From Clostridia bacterium (GTDB lineage Bacteria > Bacillota > Clostridia > Oscillospirales > CAG-382), in NCBI GenBank assembly GCA_017381715.1, contig JAFOBR010000067.1, positions 1 to 55,533 on the forward strand: 55,533 nt of DNA. The letters run 5' to 3'. A program made the position numbers and the translations under genes. The notes under the pieces are model-generated. The model did no database searches. It had not been told where the DNA came from and worked only from the letters and a program-made list of their open reading frames with translations. Positions 18,264-27,974 of this stretch are shown here, piece after piece (the stretch's first letter is position 1; the number at the start of each line of letters is the position of its first letter).

Positions 18264-19435
18264 TATTTTTTCTCCTTGCATACGGATTTAATAACTTCAA
18301 TAGCCTTTTTAAGGGAATCCATAGGAATATTAAGGGGAGGGAGCAAACGAACCTTGTCCTTTGCGGTAAGGCAAAGCACGCCTTGGTTTATACATTCGTT
18401 AACTATCTCTTTTGCGTTGCCGGTAGTTTTAATTCCTATCATAAGTCCCATACCGCTTACGCCTTCAACACCTTCCGCACCGCAGAGTTCGCCAAAAATA
18501 TAAGCGCTTTTTTCCTTTACTTCGGAAAGAAAGCTTTCGTCCAGTCTGTTAATAACTGTCAAAGCGCCTGCACAGCATACGGGGTTTCCTCCGTATGTAG
18601 AGCCGTGGTCGGAGGGGCCAAGCACGTTCTGCATTTTTTCACTCATCATAGTGGCGCCGATAGGAAGTCCGCCACCCAAGCCCTTTGCGGTGGAAACTAT
18701 ATCGGGTGTGATTCCAAACTGCATATATGCATACAGAGAGCCGGTTCTTCCGTTTCCGGTCTGCACCTCGTCGATAATAAGGGGAATATTATTTTCTGTT
18801 GCAAGACGCTGTGCCGCCATAACAAATTCTTTGTCAAGGGGGATAACTCCGCCTTCGCCCTGCACCATTTCCAGCATTATTCCCGCAGGCTTAAGGGTTT
18901 CTACGGCATTAATAAGCTGGGCGGTATCATTCGCCGTTACGTGGGCAAAACCCGGTGTAAGGGGATTAAACAGCTTGTGGAACACGTCCTGTCCCGTAGC
19001 GGAAAGGGTGGTAAGAGTTCTGCCATGGAAGCTGTTTCTAAGGGTGATAATTGTATAGAATTCATCGCCCTTTTTCTCTGCGGAATATTTTCTCGCAACC
19101 TTTATGGCGCATTCGTTTGCTTCTGCGCCGGAGTTGGAAAAGAAAACCTTTTTCATTCCCGTCTTTTGGCACAAAGCCTCTGCAAGCAAAGCGCAAGGCT
19201 CGGTATAATAAAGATTAGAGGTGTGCTGTAATCTGCAGGCTTGGGCAGTAACAGCCTTTGCCCATTCTTCGTCGGCATAGCCGAAAGCGGTAACGCCGAT
19301 TCCCGAACCCATATCAATATATTCTTTGCCGTTAATATCCTTAACGATACAGCCTTTTCCTTCTGTAAGTTCAAGGGGGAAGCGTCCGTAAGTTCCTGCA
19401 ACATATTCTTTATCTTTTAAAAGAAAGCTGTTCAT
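18263..19435 (-). CDS. argD: acetylornithine aminotransferase
   Basis: Class-III PLP aminotransferase making N-acetylornithine. [20 protein letters not shown], the PLP aspartate in [14 protein letters not shown] and the PLP lysine in [15 protein letters not shown] are visible. The preferred start is ATG at 19435 (GAAAGG nine bases upstream, 390 residues); an in-frame TTG at 19444 overlapping the argB stop is an alternative. Followed directly by argF. Confidence 0.94.
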   Translation of the reverse strand: MNSFLLKDKEYVAGTYGRFPLELTEGKGCIVKDINGKEYIDMGSGIGVTAFGYADEEWAKAVTAQACRLQHTSNLYYTEPCALLAEALCQKTGMKKVFFSNSGAEANECAIKVARKYSAEKKGDEFYTIITLRNSFHGRTLTTLSATGQDVFHKLFNPLTPGFAHVTANDTAQLINAVETLKPAGIMLEMVQGEGGVIPLDKEFVMAAQRLATENNIPLIIDEVQTGNGRTGSLYAYMQFGITPDIVSTAKGLGGGLPIGATMMSEKMQNVLGPSDHGSTYGGNPVCCAGALTVINRLDESFLSEVKEKSAYIFGELCGAEGVEGVSGMGLMIGIKTTGNAKEIVNECINQGVLCLTAKDKVRLLPPLNIPMDSLKKAIEVIKSVCKEKK

Positions 19436-19440
19436 TTGGT

Positions 19441-20310
19441 TCAACCTTTCGTAACCATAGTACCGGCACCTTCGTCGGTAAGAAGCTCCATAAGTATGGA
19501 GTGGGGAATACGTCCGTCCATTATAACCACGTTGTTTACGCCGTGGTTAAGTGCATCTATACAGCAATCAACCTTGGGGATCATACCGCCGGAGATAACG
19601 TTTTGTTCATAAAGAGACTTTGCTTCTTCCACGGTTATCTTGGGAATAAGGGTGGAGGGATCGTCTTTATCACGAAGAATTCCCGCGATATCTGTCATCA
19701 TTATAAGACGCTCTGCTTCAAGAGCGCCTGCAACACGTGCGGCAGCAGTATCGCCGTTAATATTATACGTGTTACCGTTTTCATCGCAGGCAACGGTGGA
19801 AACAACGGGAATATAGCCCTTTTCCAAAAGGTCGGTTACGGGCTGAATGTTAACGTTGGTAATATTTCCAACATATCCCAATCTTTCGTCCTTGAAATCG
19901 GCTTCTATCAATCTTCCGTCGATACCGGAAATACCCATGGCCTTTCCGCCCTTCATTTCCAGCATATTAACAAGAGACTTGTTTACTTTGCCCGCCAAAA
20001 CCATTTGAACAATATCTACGGTTTCTTTGTCGGTAACACGCAATCCGTCCACAAATTCGGGCTTTTTGCCCAGTTTTGCCATGGTTTCGCTTATTTCGGG
20101 ACCGCCGCCGTGTACCAATACCACCTTAACACCGATAAGCCATAAAAGAACTATATCTTCCATAACCTGTTCTTTTAACTGCTGGTTTATCATTGCGTTA
20201 CCGCCGTATTTTACAACAACGCACTTTCCGTTATAACGGCGTATATAGGGCAGAGCCGCAGTAAGCACTTCGGCGCGCTGTGCATTGGAAAAAATATTAT
20301 CGTTATTCAT
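19441..20310 (-). CDS. argB: acetylglutamate kinase
   Basis: Phosphorylates N-acetylglutamate, the usual feedback-controlled step. KYGGNAM near the N-terminus, VLVHGGGPEI and the C-terminal GGMIPKVDCCIDALNHGV with DGRIPHS are family marks. The length of 289 residues and an N-terminal helix (residues 1-20) before the kinase core resemble arginine-sensitive hexameric enzymes, so arginine inhibition is likely. Start ATG has GGAGC upstream. Confidence 0.95.
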   Translation of the reverse strand: MNNDNIFSNAQRAEVLTAALPYIRRYNGKCVVVKYGGNAMINQQLKEQVMEDIVLLWLIGVKVVLVHGGGPEISETMAKLGKKPEFVDGLRVTDKETVDIVQMVLAGKVNKSLVNMLEMKGGKAMGISGIDGRLIEADFKDERLGYVGNITNVNIQPVTDLLEKGYIPVVSTVACDENGNTYNINGDTAAARVAGALEAERLIMMTDIAGILRDKDDPSTLIPKITVEEAKSLYEQNVISGGMIPKVDCCIDALNHGVNNVVIMDGRIPHSILMELLTDEGAGTMVTKG

Positions 20311-20319
20311 AAAAGCTCC

Positions 20320-21534
20320 TTATGTGCGGTAATCGCCGTTTATCTTAACGTAATCGTAGGTAAGGTCACAGCCCCAAGCTGTAGCTGAAAATTCTCCATC
20401 ACCTACGGAAATAAGTATATCTATCTCTGTTTCAAGCAGGATTTCCATCGCCTTTTCTTCGGAGAAGGGCACGCCTGCACCGTTTTGGCAAACAGTTATT
20501 TCGCCCTTGTTGCTTTTAAAAGAAACGTCAATCTTAGTAACGTCAACAGAAGCGCCGCTGTAACCGATAGCGCACAGCACACGTCCCCAGTTTGCGTCTG
20601 CGCCGAACATAGCGGCTTTAAGCAGGCTGGAGCAAATAACGCTCTTTGCGCATATCTTTGCGGTTTCTTCATCCTCTGCGCCGGTTACAACGCATTCCAA
20701 AAGCTTTGTTGCGCCTTCGCCGTCCCCTGCGATCATTCTGCAGAGATTTACCGTAAGGGTGTTCAATGCCTTCATAAACACGGTGAAATCTTGGTTTTCT
20801 TCGGTAATAACTTCGTTACCCGCCATTCCGTTTGCAAGAACGGTTACCATATCGTTGGTGGAGGTGTCACCGTCAACGCTAACCATATTGAAGGTGTTTT
20901 TTATATCCCCGGAAAGTGCTTTCTGAAGCATATCGGGTGCAATAGCGCAGTCGGTGGTAATAAATACCAGCATTGTAGCCATATTGGGATGTATCATTCC
21001 GCTTCCCTTTGCAATACCGCCCATACGGCAGATTTTGCCGCCGATTTCAAATTCAACCGCAACTTCCTTGGAAACGGTGTCGGTGGTCATTATAGCGGTA
21101 GCGGCATCGTTGCCGCCTTCGTAGGAAAGCTCGGAAACAAGCTGTGTCATTCCGTTTGCAATAGGGGTAATATCCAAGGGCTGACCGATAACACCGGTGG
21201 AAGCAACCACAACGTCGTTTGCGGGAATACCCGTAGTCTTGGATACAAGTTCGCACATTTCTTTTGCTATCTGAATTCCGTTAGCGTTGCAGGTATTTGC
21301 GTTGCCGCTGTTGCAAATAACAGCCTGCGCCTTTCCATCGGAAAGGTTTCGCATATTAAGAAGCAGGGGAGCGCCTTTAACAAGGTTGGTAGTATATACA
21401 GCAGCGGCACTGGCGGGAACATCGCTCACAATAAGAGCAAGATCTTTCTTTGTACGGTTTTTGCGGATACCGCAGTGCACACCGCTTGCTTTAAATCCTT
21501 TTGCGGCACAAATACCGCCGGAAATAAGTTTCAT
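20320..21534 (-). CDS. argJ: ornithine acetyltransferase / N-acetylglutamate synthase
   Basis: Transfers acetyl from acetylornithine to glutamate, closing the acetyl cycle. The autocleavage site and nucleophilic threonine are in KGSGMIHPNMATML; the precursor is processed there into two chains. At 404 residues the length is typical. The presence of argJ and absence of argE or argA in the operon indicate the cyclic pathway. The start overlaps no neighbour; AAGGAG lies upstream. Confidence 0.95.
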   Translation of the reverse strand: MKLISGGICAAKGFKASGVHCGIRKNRTKKDLALIVSDVPASAAAVYTTNLVKGAPLLLNMRNLSDGKAQAVICNSGNANTCNANGIQIAKEMCELVSKTTGIPANDVVVASTGVIGQPLDITPIANGMTQLVSELSYEGGNDAATAIMTTDTVSKEVAVEFEIGGKICRMGGIAKGSGMIHPNMATMLVFITTDCAIAPDMLQKALSGDIKNTFNMVSVDGDTSTNDMVTVLANGMAGNEVITEENQDFTVFMKALNTLTVNLCRMIAGDGEGATKLLECVVTGAEDEETAKICAKSVICSSLLKAAMFGADANWGRVLCAIGYSGASVDVTKIDVSFKSNKGEITVCQNGAGVPFSEEKAMEILLETEIDILISVGDGEFSATAWGCDLTYDYVKINGDYRT

Positions 21535-21547
21535 TTATATAATCTCC

Positions 21548-22477
21548 TTAATCGTTTACACAAAGTCCGTGTTTTTCATCAATTCCCAACAGAATGTTCA
21601 TATTCTGTATGGCGGCGCCGGAAGCGCCCTTGCCCAAATTATCAAATCTGGCAGTAAGAATAATTCTTTCATCGTTTCCGTGAACGCTTATGCACATATC
21701 GTCTCTGCCTGAAAAACGGTTGGCGGATAACATTCCCGTTTCGTCTTCGCTGTCGTCAACAAAAACAAGACCTTCGTTATAATACTCGGCGTAAAGTCTG
21801 CGGATATCGTCAATATTACCGTTTACGTCCTTTGCAAACAAAGAAACGGAAACCTCCATTCCGCTGTAAAAATCGCCTACAATGGGGCAGAACACGGGCA
21901 TATTCTCAAGTCCGCACAGATGCGCCATCTCTTTTAAGTGCTTGTGCTGCTGTGAAAGAGCGTACTGTCTGGGAGCCTTAAGCAGGGGAGAACGGTTTTC
22001 GTCCTCGTATTCCGCAATCATCTTTTTTCCGCCGCCGGAATATCCGGTAAGAGAAAAGCAGGAAAGCTGTGCATCTTTACCGATCAAACCCCTCTGGGTA
22101 AGAGGTGCAACCAATGCTATAAATCCACTTGCGTGGCATCCGGGGTTTGCAATACGAGTGCTGCTTTTTATCTTGTCACGCTGACCTTTAAGCTCGGGAA
22201 AACCGTATGTCCAGCCCTCGGAAACTCTGTGGGCAGTGGAAGTGTCAATAATTTTTGCCTTTGAATCTTTTGCAAGCTCAACCGCTTCGATCGCCGCCGC
22301 ATCGGGCAGGCAAAGGAAAACGATATCTGCATTTTGTATAGCTTCTTGTCTTGCGGTGGTGTCTTTTCTTTTGTCTTCGGAAAGGCGAATAAGCTCAATA
22401 TCTTCTCTTTGCGAAAGTCTTTCCGCAATACGCAGACCGGTTGTGCCTGCGCTTCCGTCAATAAATACTTTTGTCAT
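21548..22477 (-). CDS. argC: N-acetyl-gamma-glutamyl-phosphate reductase, short (type 2) form
   Basis: NADPH-dependent reduction of acetylglutamyl phosphate to the semialdehyde. The Rossmann start is VFIDGSAGTTGLRIAERL, and the catalytic cysteine is in IANPGCHASGF. At 309 residues and with this sequence it matches the short ArgC type 2 family rather than the about 345-residue type common in Firmicutes. Its ATG overlaps the argH stop by four bases (ATGA), so it is coupled to argH. Confidence 0.92.
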   Translation of the reverse strand: MTKVFIDGSAGTTGLRIAERLSQREDIELIRLSEDKRKDTTARQEAIQNADIVFLCLPDAAAIEAVELAKDSKAKIIDTSTAHRVSEGWTYGFPELKGQRDKIKSSTRIANPGCHASGFIALVAPLTQRGLIGKDAQLSCFSLTGYSGGGKKMIAEYEDENRSPLLKAPRQYALSQQHKHLKEMAHLCGLENMPVFCPIVGDFYSGMEVSVSLFAKDVNGNIDDIRRLYAEYYNEGLVFVDDSEDETGMLSANRFSGRDDMCISVHGNDERIILTARFDNLGKGASGAAIQNMNILLGIDEKHGLCVND

Positions 22478-23850
22478 TTTTTTAATATCTCTTTCACGTA
22501 GTTTATCTGCGCCTTTACCGAATCAACGGATGTTCCGCCTTCGGATATGCGTTTTTCAACACAGACCATAAGGTCGATTTCGTTATATAAATCGGTTTCA
22601 AACAAGGGAGAATATTCCTTGTATACTTCAAGGGGAAGCTCTTCCAAAACCGTGTCGTTTTCAATACAGTGCGCCACCAACGAACCCGATATCTTATAAG
22701 CGCTTCTGAAAGGCATTCCTTTTTTAACCAGATAATCTGCAAGATCGGTAGCGTTTATAAAACCTTTTTGTGCGGCGCGCTTCATGTTTTCGGTATTTGC
22801 TTTAAGAGTTTTTATCATACCCGTAAACACCTTAAGGCACATTACAACCGTATCGGAGGCATCGAATACACTTTCTTTGTCCTCCTGCATATCCTTGTTA
22901 TAGGCAAGGGGAAGCCCCTTCAAGGTGGTGAGCAACGCCAAAAGGTCGCCGTAAACTCTGCCCGTCTTACCTCTTACCAGCTCTGCCATATCGGGATTTT
23001 TCTTTTGGGGCATAATAGATGATCCGGTTGTATATGCGTCGGATAGCTCTACAAACTTAAACTCCCAGCTTGACCAAAGGATTATCTCTTCGGAAAAACG
23101 GGAAAGGTGCATCATAAGGATAGCAACCGCACTCATAAATTCAGCGCAGAAATCACGGTCGGAAACACCGTCAAGGCTGTTAAGGTAAATTCCGTCAAAT
23201 CCAAGCTTTTCAGCTTCAAAGCATCTGTCGGTGTTATAAGTCGTTCCCGCAAGTGCGCAACAGCCGATAGGGGAAAGATTCATTCGCTTTCTGCAGTCAT
23301 TAAATCTTTCAATATCACGTAAAAGCATCATAGCGTACGCCATAAGATGATGACCGAAGGTTATGGGTTGTGCTCTCTGCAAATGTGTATAACCTGGCAT
23401 TATTGCGTCTTTGTAGGTGTTTGCTTTTTCGGTAATTTCGGAAACGAGCTCTTTAAGCAGAGAAACAATATCGTCAGTCTCTTCGCGAAGATACATGCGG
23501 ATATCCAAAGCAACCTGATCGTTTCTGCTTCTAGCTGTGTGAAGCTTTTTGCCCGTGTCACCTATACGTTCTGTCAGTACCTGCTCAACAAACATATGTA
23601 TGTCTTCGCAGGACATATCTATTTTCAAAGCGCCGGATTCAAGATCCGCAAGTATTTCTTCAAGTCCGTTTATAAGCATGTCAGCATCCGCTTTGGAGAT
23701 TATGCCCTGTTTGGAAAGCATTTGAGCGTGAATTATACTACCGGTGATATCCTGTCTGTACATTCTGCTGTCAAAATGTATAGAAGAGTTGAAATCATCA
23801 GCAATTTTTTCTGTTACACCGTCAGTACGGCCTGCCCACATTTTAGCCAT
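22474..23850 (-). CDS. argH: argininosuccinate lyase
   Basis: Cleaves argininosuccinate to arginine and fumarate. The fumarase-superfamily signature GSSIMPQKKNPD, HTARSRNDQVA and the substrate loop GYTHLQRAQP are present. I start at the ATG at 23850 (MAKMWAGRTDG, AAGGAG nine bases upstream), giving 458 residues; the longer frame adds 15 non-conserved residues. Placed directly after argG, from which it is separated by a large hairpin. Confidence 0.95.
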   Translation of the reverse strand: MAKMWAGRTDGVTEKIADDFNSSIHFDSRMYRQDITGSIIHAQMLSKQGIISKADADMLINGLEEILADLESGALKIDMSCEDIHMFVEQVLTERIGDTGKKLHTARSRNDQVALDIRMYLREETDDIVSLLKELVSEITEKANTYKDAIMPGYTHLQRAQPITFGHHLMAYAMMLLRDIERFNDCRKRMNLSPIGCCALAGTTYNTDRCFEAEKLGFDGIYLNSLDGVSDRDFCAEFMSAVAILMMHLSRFSEEIILWSSWEFKFVELSDAYTTGSSIMPQKKNPDMAELVRGKTGRVYGDLLALLTTLKGLPLAYNKDMQEDKESVFDASDTVVMCLKVFTGMIKTLKANTENMKRAAQKGFINATDLADYLVKKGMPFRSAYKISGSLVAHCIENDTVLEELPLEVYKEYSPLFETDLYNEIDLMVCVEKRISEGGTSVDSVKAQINYVKEILKK

Positions 23851-23895
23851 TTGTCTGTTCTCCTTAAACTTGAATATATACGTAACATACGCCAA

Positions 23896-23933
23896 ATACC
23901 GGCTGACCGTTTTTAAAGACGGTCATCCGGTAT
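23896..23933 (-). other. long hairpin between argG and argH
   Basis: Arms 23896-23910 and 23919-23933 pair at 14 of 15 positions around an 8-base loop. On the mRNA strand no T-run follows, so it is not a classic terminator. It may stabilise the argG message, lower readthrough to argH, or mark a processing site. Confidence 0.65.
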
Positions 23934-23946
23934 CTTAAATTATATA

Positions 23947-25161
23947 TTATTTGCCGTCTACCATTGCCTGAACCTTTATGGGAAGACCATAGAGGTTTAT
24001 AAAGCCCTTGGCATCTGTCTGGTCATAATCACTTTCACCGAAGGTTGCGATCTCTTCGCTGTAGAGAGAGTATTCGCTCCAAACACCTGCGTTGATCATA
24101 TTGCCCTTATAAAGCTTTAACTTAACCTTACCGGTTACGCGCTCCTGGGTCTTATCAACAAAAGCGGAAAGAGCTTCACGGAGGGGAGTGAACCACTGAC
24201 CGTTGTAAACCAGTTCTGCAAAGGTAATGGAAAGACGCTGTTTTTCGTGCAGAGTCATCTTGTCAAGACAGATGCTTTCAAGCACGCTGTGCGCTTTATA
24301 AAGAATTGTTCCGCCGGGAGTCTCGTATACACCGCGGCATTTCATACCTACAAGACGGTTTTCAACGATATCTATAATACCGATACCGTTCTTGCCGCCG
24401 ATCTCGTTAAGCTTTAAGATAATGTTCTTTGCGCTCATTTTTTCATCGTTGAGAGCAACGGGAATACCCTGAACGAAATCAAGAGTTATGTAGGTAGGCT
24501 CATCGGGAGCCTGAATAGGGGAAACACCCATTTCAAGGAATCCCTCTTTTTCGTACATGGGCTCATTACCGGTATCCTCAAGATCCATGCCTTCGTGGGA
24601 AAGATGCCAGAGGTTCTTGTCTTTGGAGTAGTTGGTTTCACGGTTTATCTTCAAGGGGATGTTGTGAGCCTCTGCGTATTCGATCTCCTCTTCGCGGGAT
24701 TTGATATCCCATTCACGCCAAGGAGCGATAATAGGCATATTGGGGCAGAAGTGCTTGAGCGCCAGTTCAAAACGAACCTGATCGTTACCCTTACCGGTAC
24801 AACCGTGTGCAATGGCGTCTGCATTTTCTTTAATAGCTATTTCAGCAAGACCTTTTGCGATGCAGGGACGTGCGTGGCTGGTACCAAGCAGATATTCCTC
24901 GTAAACAGCGCCTGCCTTCATAGTGGGGATGATGTATTCATCAACATATTCGTCGGTCTGATCAAGAACGTAAAGCTTGGAAGCTCCGGTCTTGAGTGCT
25001 TTTTCCTCAAGTCCTTCAAGCTCGTCTGCCTGGCCTACATTGCCGGAAACCGCAACAACTTCACAGTTGTTGTAGTTTTCCTTAAGCCAGGGAATGATGA
25101 TAGATGTATCAAGACCGCCGGAATAGGCGAGTACTACCTTTTTGATATTTTCTTTGTTCAT
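23947..25161 (-). CDS. argG: argininosuccinate synthase
   Basis: ATP-dependent joining of citrulline and aspartate. The PP-loop AYSGGLDTS (about residues 12-20), [14 protein letters not shown] and [21 protein letters not shown] match the family. The start is ATG at 25161 with GGAGG nine bases upstream, giving 404 residues; an upstream in-frame codon at 25209 would lie on the promoter -10. First gene of the arginine operon, 38 bases from the -10 element. Confidence 0.95.
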   Translation of the reverse strand: MNKENIKKVVLAYSGGLDTSIIIPWLKENYNNCEVVAVSGNVGQADELEGLEEKALKTGASKLYVLDQTDEYVDEYIIPTMKAGAVYEEYLLGTSHARPCIAKGLAEIAIKENADAIAHGCTGKGNDQVRFELALKHFCPNMPIIAPWREWDIKSREEEIEYAEAHNIPLKINRETNYSKDKNLWHLSHEGMDLEDTGNEPMYEKEGFLEMGVSPIQAPDEPTYITLDFVQGIPVALNDEKMSAKNIILKLNEIGGKNGIGIIDIVENRLVGMKCRGVYETPGGTILYKAHSVLESICLDKMTLHEKQRLSITFAELVYNGQWFTPLREALSAFVDKTQERVTGKVKLKLYKGNMINAGVWSEYSLYSEEIATFGESDYDQTDAKGFINLYGLPIKVQAMVDGK

Positions 25162-25200
25162 AATTAATGCCTCCGAAAAATTACTGTAAATTTGTGAAAT

Positions 25201-25229
25201 ATTATACAATAAAGAGGCTGATTTGTCAA
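25201..25229 (-). promoter_or_regulatory. sigma-A promoter of the arg operon
   Basis: On the minus strand TTGACA (25229-25224), a 17-base spacer, and TATAAT (25206-25201), a perfect consensus. The sequence just upstream and over the -35 (about 25238-25225, CGAATAATAATTGA) matches an ArgR/AhrC-type ARG box (TGAATAATTATTCA) at 11 of 14 positions, so arginine repression is likely but unproven. Confidence 0.75.
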
Positions 25230-25520
25230 TTATTATTCGGCTTTATATCCACTTTTTTACTTTTTATATAATAAAACCTGTGTTTTTAATGTTTAGTTAT
25301 GCAAATGCACAATAAATGAGACGAGTCTGTAAAAAATCTGTTAAAATGATTGATTTTCCTTAATATTACTGTTATATTATATGTGAGGTATTTTTGGCTA
25401 AAACACATACGTTTTTTTGCTTTGTGTGAATTTTTTTGCTTTTTACTTCTTTATGTTAATTTTTGGTTTATAAACTGTGCATAATATGTCAGTACGAAAA
25501 AGCATAAAGAGGTAAAAGCT
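25230..25520 (+). promoter_or_regulatory. AT-rich intergenic region between argG and ftsH with a probable ftsH promoter
   Basis: Within the about 360 bases between argG (25161) and ftsH no gene is seen. A candidate promoter is TTGATT (25350-25355), a 17-base spacer, and TATATT (25373-25378), giving an about 140-base leader. The leader has several T-runs but no convincing hairpin or riboswitch. Confidence 0.45.
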
Positions 25521-27332
25521 TTGAAAGAAGTAAAAAGACCCCGCAAACAAATAATTTTATTTTATGCGGTTGCCATTACGGTGTTACTGTTATTTAATCT
25601 TATTGCAATGCCGCGCATTACGGAAAACCGTATTACAGAGGTTGATTACGGTACCTTTATGACCATGACCGCCGCAGGCGATATAGGAAAAGTGGAAATT
25701 AGCCCTAGCTATATTGTATTCACTGATAAAGCCGAAGAAAATATATACAAGACCGGTGCACTTAACGATCCCGAGCTCATACAGCGTCTGCACGAATCAA
25801 ACGCCGTGTTTTCCGGTGAAATATCCGAAGAAGCATCACCAATTCTGTCCTTTGTGCTGTCTTGGGTATTTCCCATCCTCTTTTTCATAATTCTGGGTAA
25901 TATACTGTCCAAAGCGTTTATGAAAAAAGCGGGCGGAAATAATTCCATGATGTTCAACATGGGAAAAAGCAACGCAAAGATATACGTCAAATCCTCGGGC
26001 GGTATCAGATTTTCCGACGTTGCGGGAGTGGACGAAGCAAAGGAAAGTCTGAAAGAAGTAGTGGATTATCTGGATAATCCCGAAAAATATTCTAAAATCG
26101 GCGCATCAATGCCTAAAGGCGTATTGCTTGTAGGACCTCCGGGCACGGGAAAGACAATGATAGCTAAAGCTGTGGCGGGAGAAGCTAACGTGCCCTTCTT
26201 TTCAATGTCAGGCTCCGAATTTGTGGAAATGTTTGTCGGAATGGGTGCTTCAAAGGTAAGAGACCTTTTTAAACAAGCAAAAGAAAAAGCACCGTGTATA
26301 ATTTTTATTGATGAGATCGATGCAATCGGTCAACGGCGCGACGGTCGTGCAGGCAGTAATGACGAAAGAGAGCAGACTCTTAACCAGCTTTTAACCGAAA
26401 TGGACGGTTTTGAGGGAAACGCAGGAGTTATTATACTTGCCGCCACAAACAGACCCGAAACCCTTGATCCGGCACTCACACGTCCCGGCAGGTTTGACCG
26501 CCGCATTCCCGTTGAATTACCGGATCTGAAGGGCAGAGAAGCCATACTGAAGGTTCATTCACAAAAGATAAAAAACGATGGCAAGATAAACTATCTTTCC
26601 ATAGCAAGAATGGCATCCGGTGCTTCGGGTGCAGAGCTTGCGAATATTGTCAATGAGGGTGCTTTGCGTGCTGTCAGAGCAGGAAGAGAAGAGGTTACGC
26701 AACCGGATCTGGAAGAAAGCATAGAAGTTGTTATTGCCGGATACCGTAAGAATAATTCACTCCTTACAGATAACGAAAAACTTGTGGTTGCATATCACGA
26801 AATGGGACACGCCATAGTTGCCGCTAAACTACCGGGCTCCGCACCGATACAAAAAATCACCATCGTTCCCCGCACCTCGGGCGCTTTGGGCTATACTCTG
26901 CAGGCTGAAAAAGACAACAGCTATCTCCTTACCAAAAGCGAAATTGAAAATAAAATTTCCATTCTGACAGCGGGACGCGCCGCAGAGCAGGTCGGGGTAG
27001 GTACCGTTACCACGGGTGCATCAAACGATATTGTGGAGGCTACCAAGCTTGCCCGTGCCGCAATTATGCGCTTTGGGATGAGCACTCATTTTGGTATGAT
27101 GGCGTTGGAATCACAAACCAATGTTTATCTTGGCGGTGATTCCGTTTTGAATTGCTCTGCCGATACTATGGCTAAAGCAGATGCTCTTATATCCGATCTT
27201 ATAAAAAATCAATTTGATAAGGCCTTGAAAATTTTAACTGCAAACCGCGAAAAGCTCGATGAGCTCGCCTTGCATTTATATCATAATGAAACTGTTAGCG
27301 GAAAAGAATTTTTGGAAATTCTGGAAAGCTGA
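25521..27332 (+). CDS. ftsH: ATP-dependent zinc metalloprotease FtsH
   Basis: Membrane-anchored AAA protease that degrades misfolded membrane and regulatory proteins. Two membrane segments (about residues 12-29 and 108-130) flank a short periplasm-side domain. The AAA domain has Walker A GPPGTGKT (205-212), Walker [12 protein letters not shown] and the second region of homology [21 protein letters not shown]. The zinc site is H426-E-M-G-H430 with a third ligand near DIVEA. At 603 residues it is a normal short FtsH lacking the long variable C-terminus. The start is TTG, preceded by AGAGG. Confidence 0.93.
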   Translation: MKEVKRPRKQIILFYAVAITVLLLFNLIAMPRITENRITEVDYGTFMTMTAAGDIGKVEISPSYIVFTDKAEENIYKTGALNDPELIQRLHESNAVFSGEISEEASPILSFVLSWVFPILFFIILGNILSKAFMKKAGGNNSMMFNMGKSNAKIYVKSSGGIRFSDVAGVDEAKESLKEVVDYLDNPEKYSKIGASMPKGVLLVGPPGTGKTMIAKAVAGEANVPFFSMSGSEFVEMFVGMGASKVRDLFKQAKEKAPCIIFIDEIDAIGQRRDGRAGSNDEREQTLNQLLTEMDGFEGNAGVIILAATNRPETLDPALTRPGRFDRRIPVELPDLKGREAILKVHSQKIKNDGKINYLSIARMASGASGAELANIVNEGALRAVRAGREEVTQPDLEESIEVVIAGYRKNNSLLTDNEKLVVAYHEMGHAIVAAKLPGSAPIQKITIVPRTSGALGYTLQAEKDNSYLLTKSEIENKISILTAGRAAEQVGVGTVTTGASNDIVEATKLARAAIMRFGMSTHFGMMALESQTNVYLGGDSVLNCSADTMAKADALISDLIKNQFDKALKILTANREKLDELALHLYHNETVSGKEFLEILES

Positions 27333-27350
27333 CATTATACAGAGGATAAA

Positions 27351-27923
27351 ATGAACAGAATACTGAAAAAAGAACAGATTTTTACTTTGCCGAATTTATT
27401 AAGCATAATCCGGCTTTTGCTTATTCCCGTTATAGTTTATCTTTATTGCTTTGAGGAGCAATATATTGCGGCAGTTGCGATAATTCTTATTTCGGGGCTG
27501 ACAGACGTTGTGGACGGTATAATTGCGCGAAACTTTAATATGGTTTCCGATTTTGGTAAAATACTTGATCCGATAGCCGATAAGCTTACCCAGATTACGG
27601 TCATATTTTGCATTGCCACCCGAATAAAACATGTTTGGTTGTTGGTGGGCATGTTCGTTATCAAAGAGATAGTAATGCTGATAATGGGAATGGTGGCTAT
27701 TAAAAAATTTGATTCCGTTAACAGCGCAAAATGGTATGGAAAAGCCAATACCGTAATTCTCTATGCCGCCATGATACTGTTTATGATCTTTCCGGAGATG
27801 AACAGCGCTTTTTCTGCGTCGGTTGTGATCGTCTGCGCGGTTTCGTTGGTGTTCAGTCTCGGTCTTTATATCAGGTTTTATTATCGTTTGTTTATAAATT
27901 CCGCAGCGGAACATAATAAATAA
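27351..27923 (+). CDS. pgsA: CDP-diacylglycerol-glycerol-3-phosphate phosphatidyltransferase-like
   Basis: Membrane enzyme of phosphatidylglycerol synthesis. The CDP-alcohol phosphotransferase signature is complete: D52, D55-G56, A59-R60, G69, D73, D77. Several hydrophobic segments are predicted across 190 residues. The N-terminal FTLPNLLSIIRLLLIPV is typical of PgsA. It lies 18 bases after ftsH, so the two are probably co-transcribed. A related head group (for example cardiolipin synthase) cannot be excluded. Confidence 0.85.
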   Translation: MNRILKKEQIFTLPNLLSIIRLLLIPVIVYLYCFEEQYIAAVAIILISGLTDVVDGIIARNFNMVSDFGKILDPIADKLTQITVIFCIATRIKHVWLLVGMFVIKEIVMLIMGMVAIKKFDSVNSAKWYGKANTVILYAAMILFMIFPEMNSAFSASVVIVCAVSLVFSLGLYIRFYYRLFINSAAEHNK

Positions 27924-27974
27924 ACTGCACTCAATTTGAATTTAAAATTTCATATACATTTCCAGGAGGCTTGT

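Noticed and set aside
20485-21657. 390-codon frame on the plus strand over argJ, and similar long frames opposite leuA, ilvC, ilvD and the secreted anchored protein (for example 41405-42508 and 8651-9550).
   Set aside because: They lie opposite well-recognised genes, have odd Cys/His-rich composition, no ribosome sites and no family features. They arise from codon bias of the real genes.
25230-25520. Riboswitch or small RNA in the long ftsH leader.
   Set aside because: T-rich runs are present but I found no stable hairpin or known riboswitch core.
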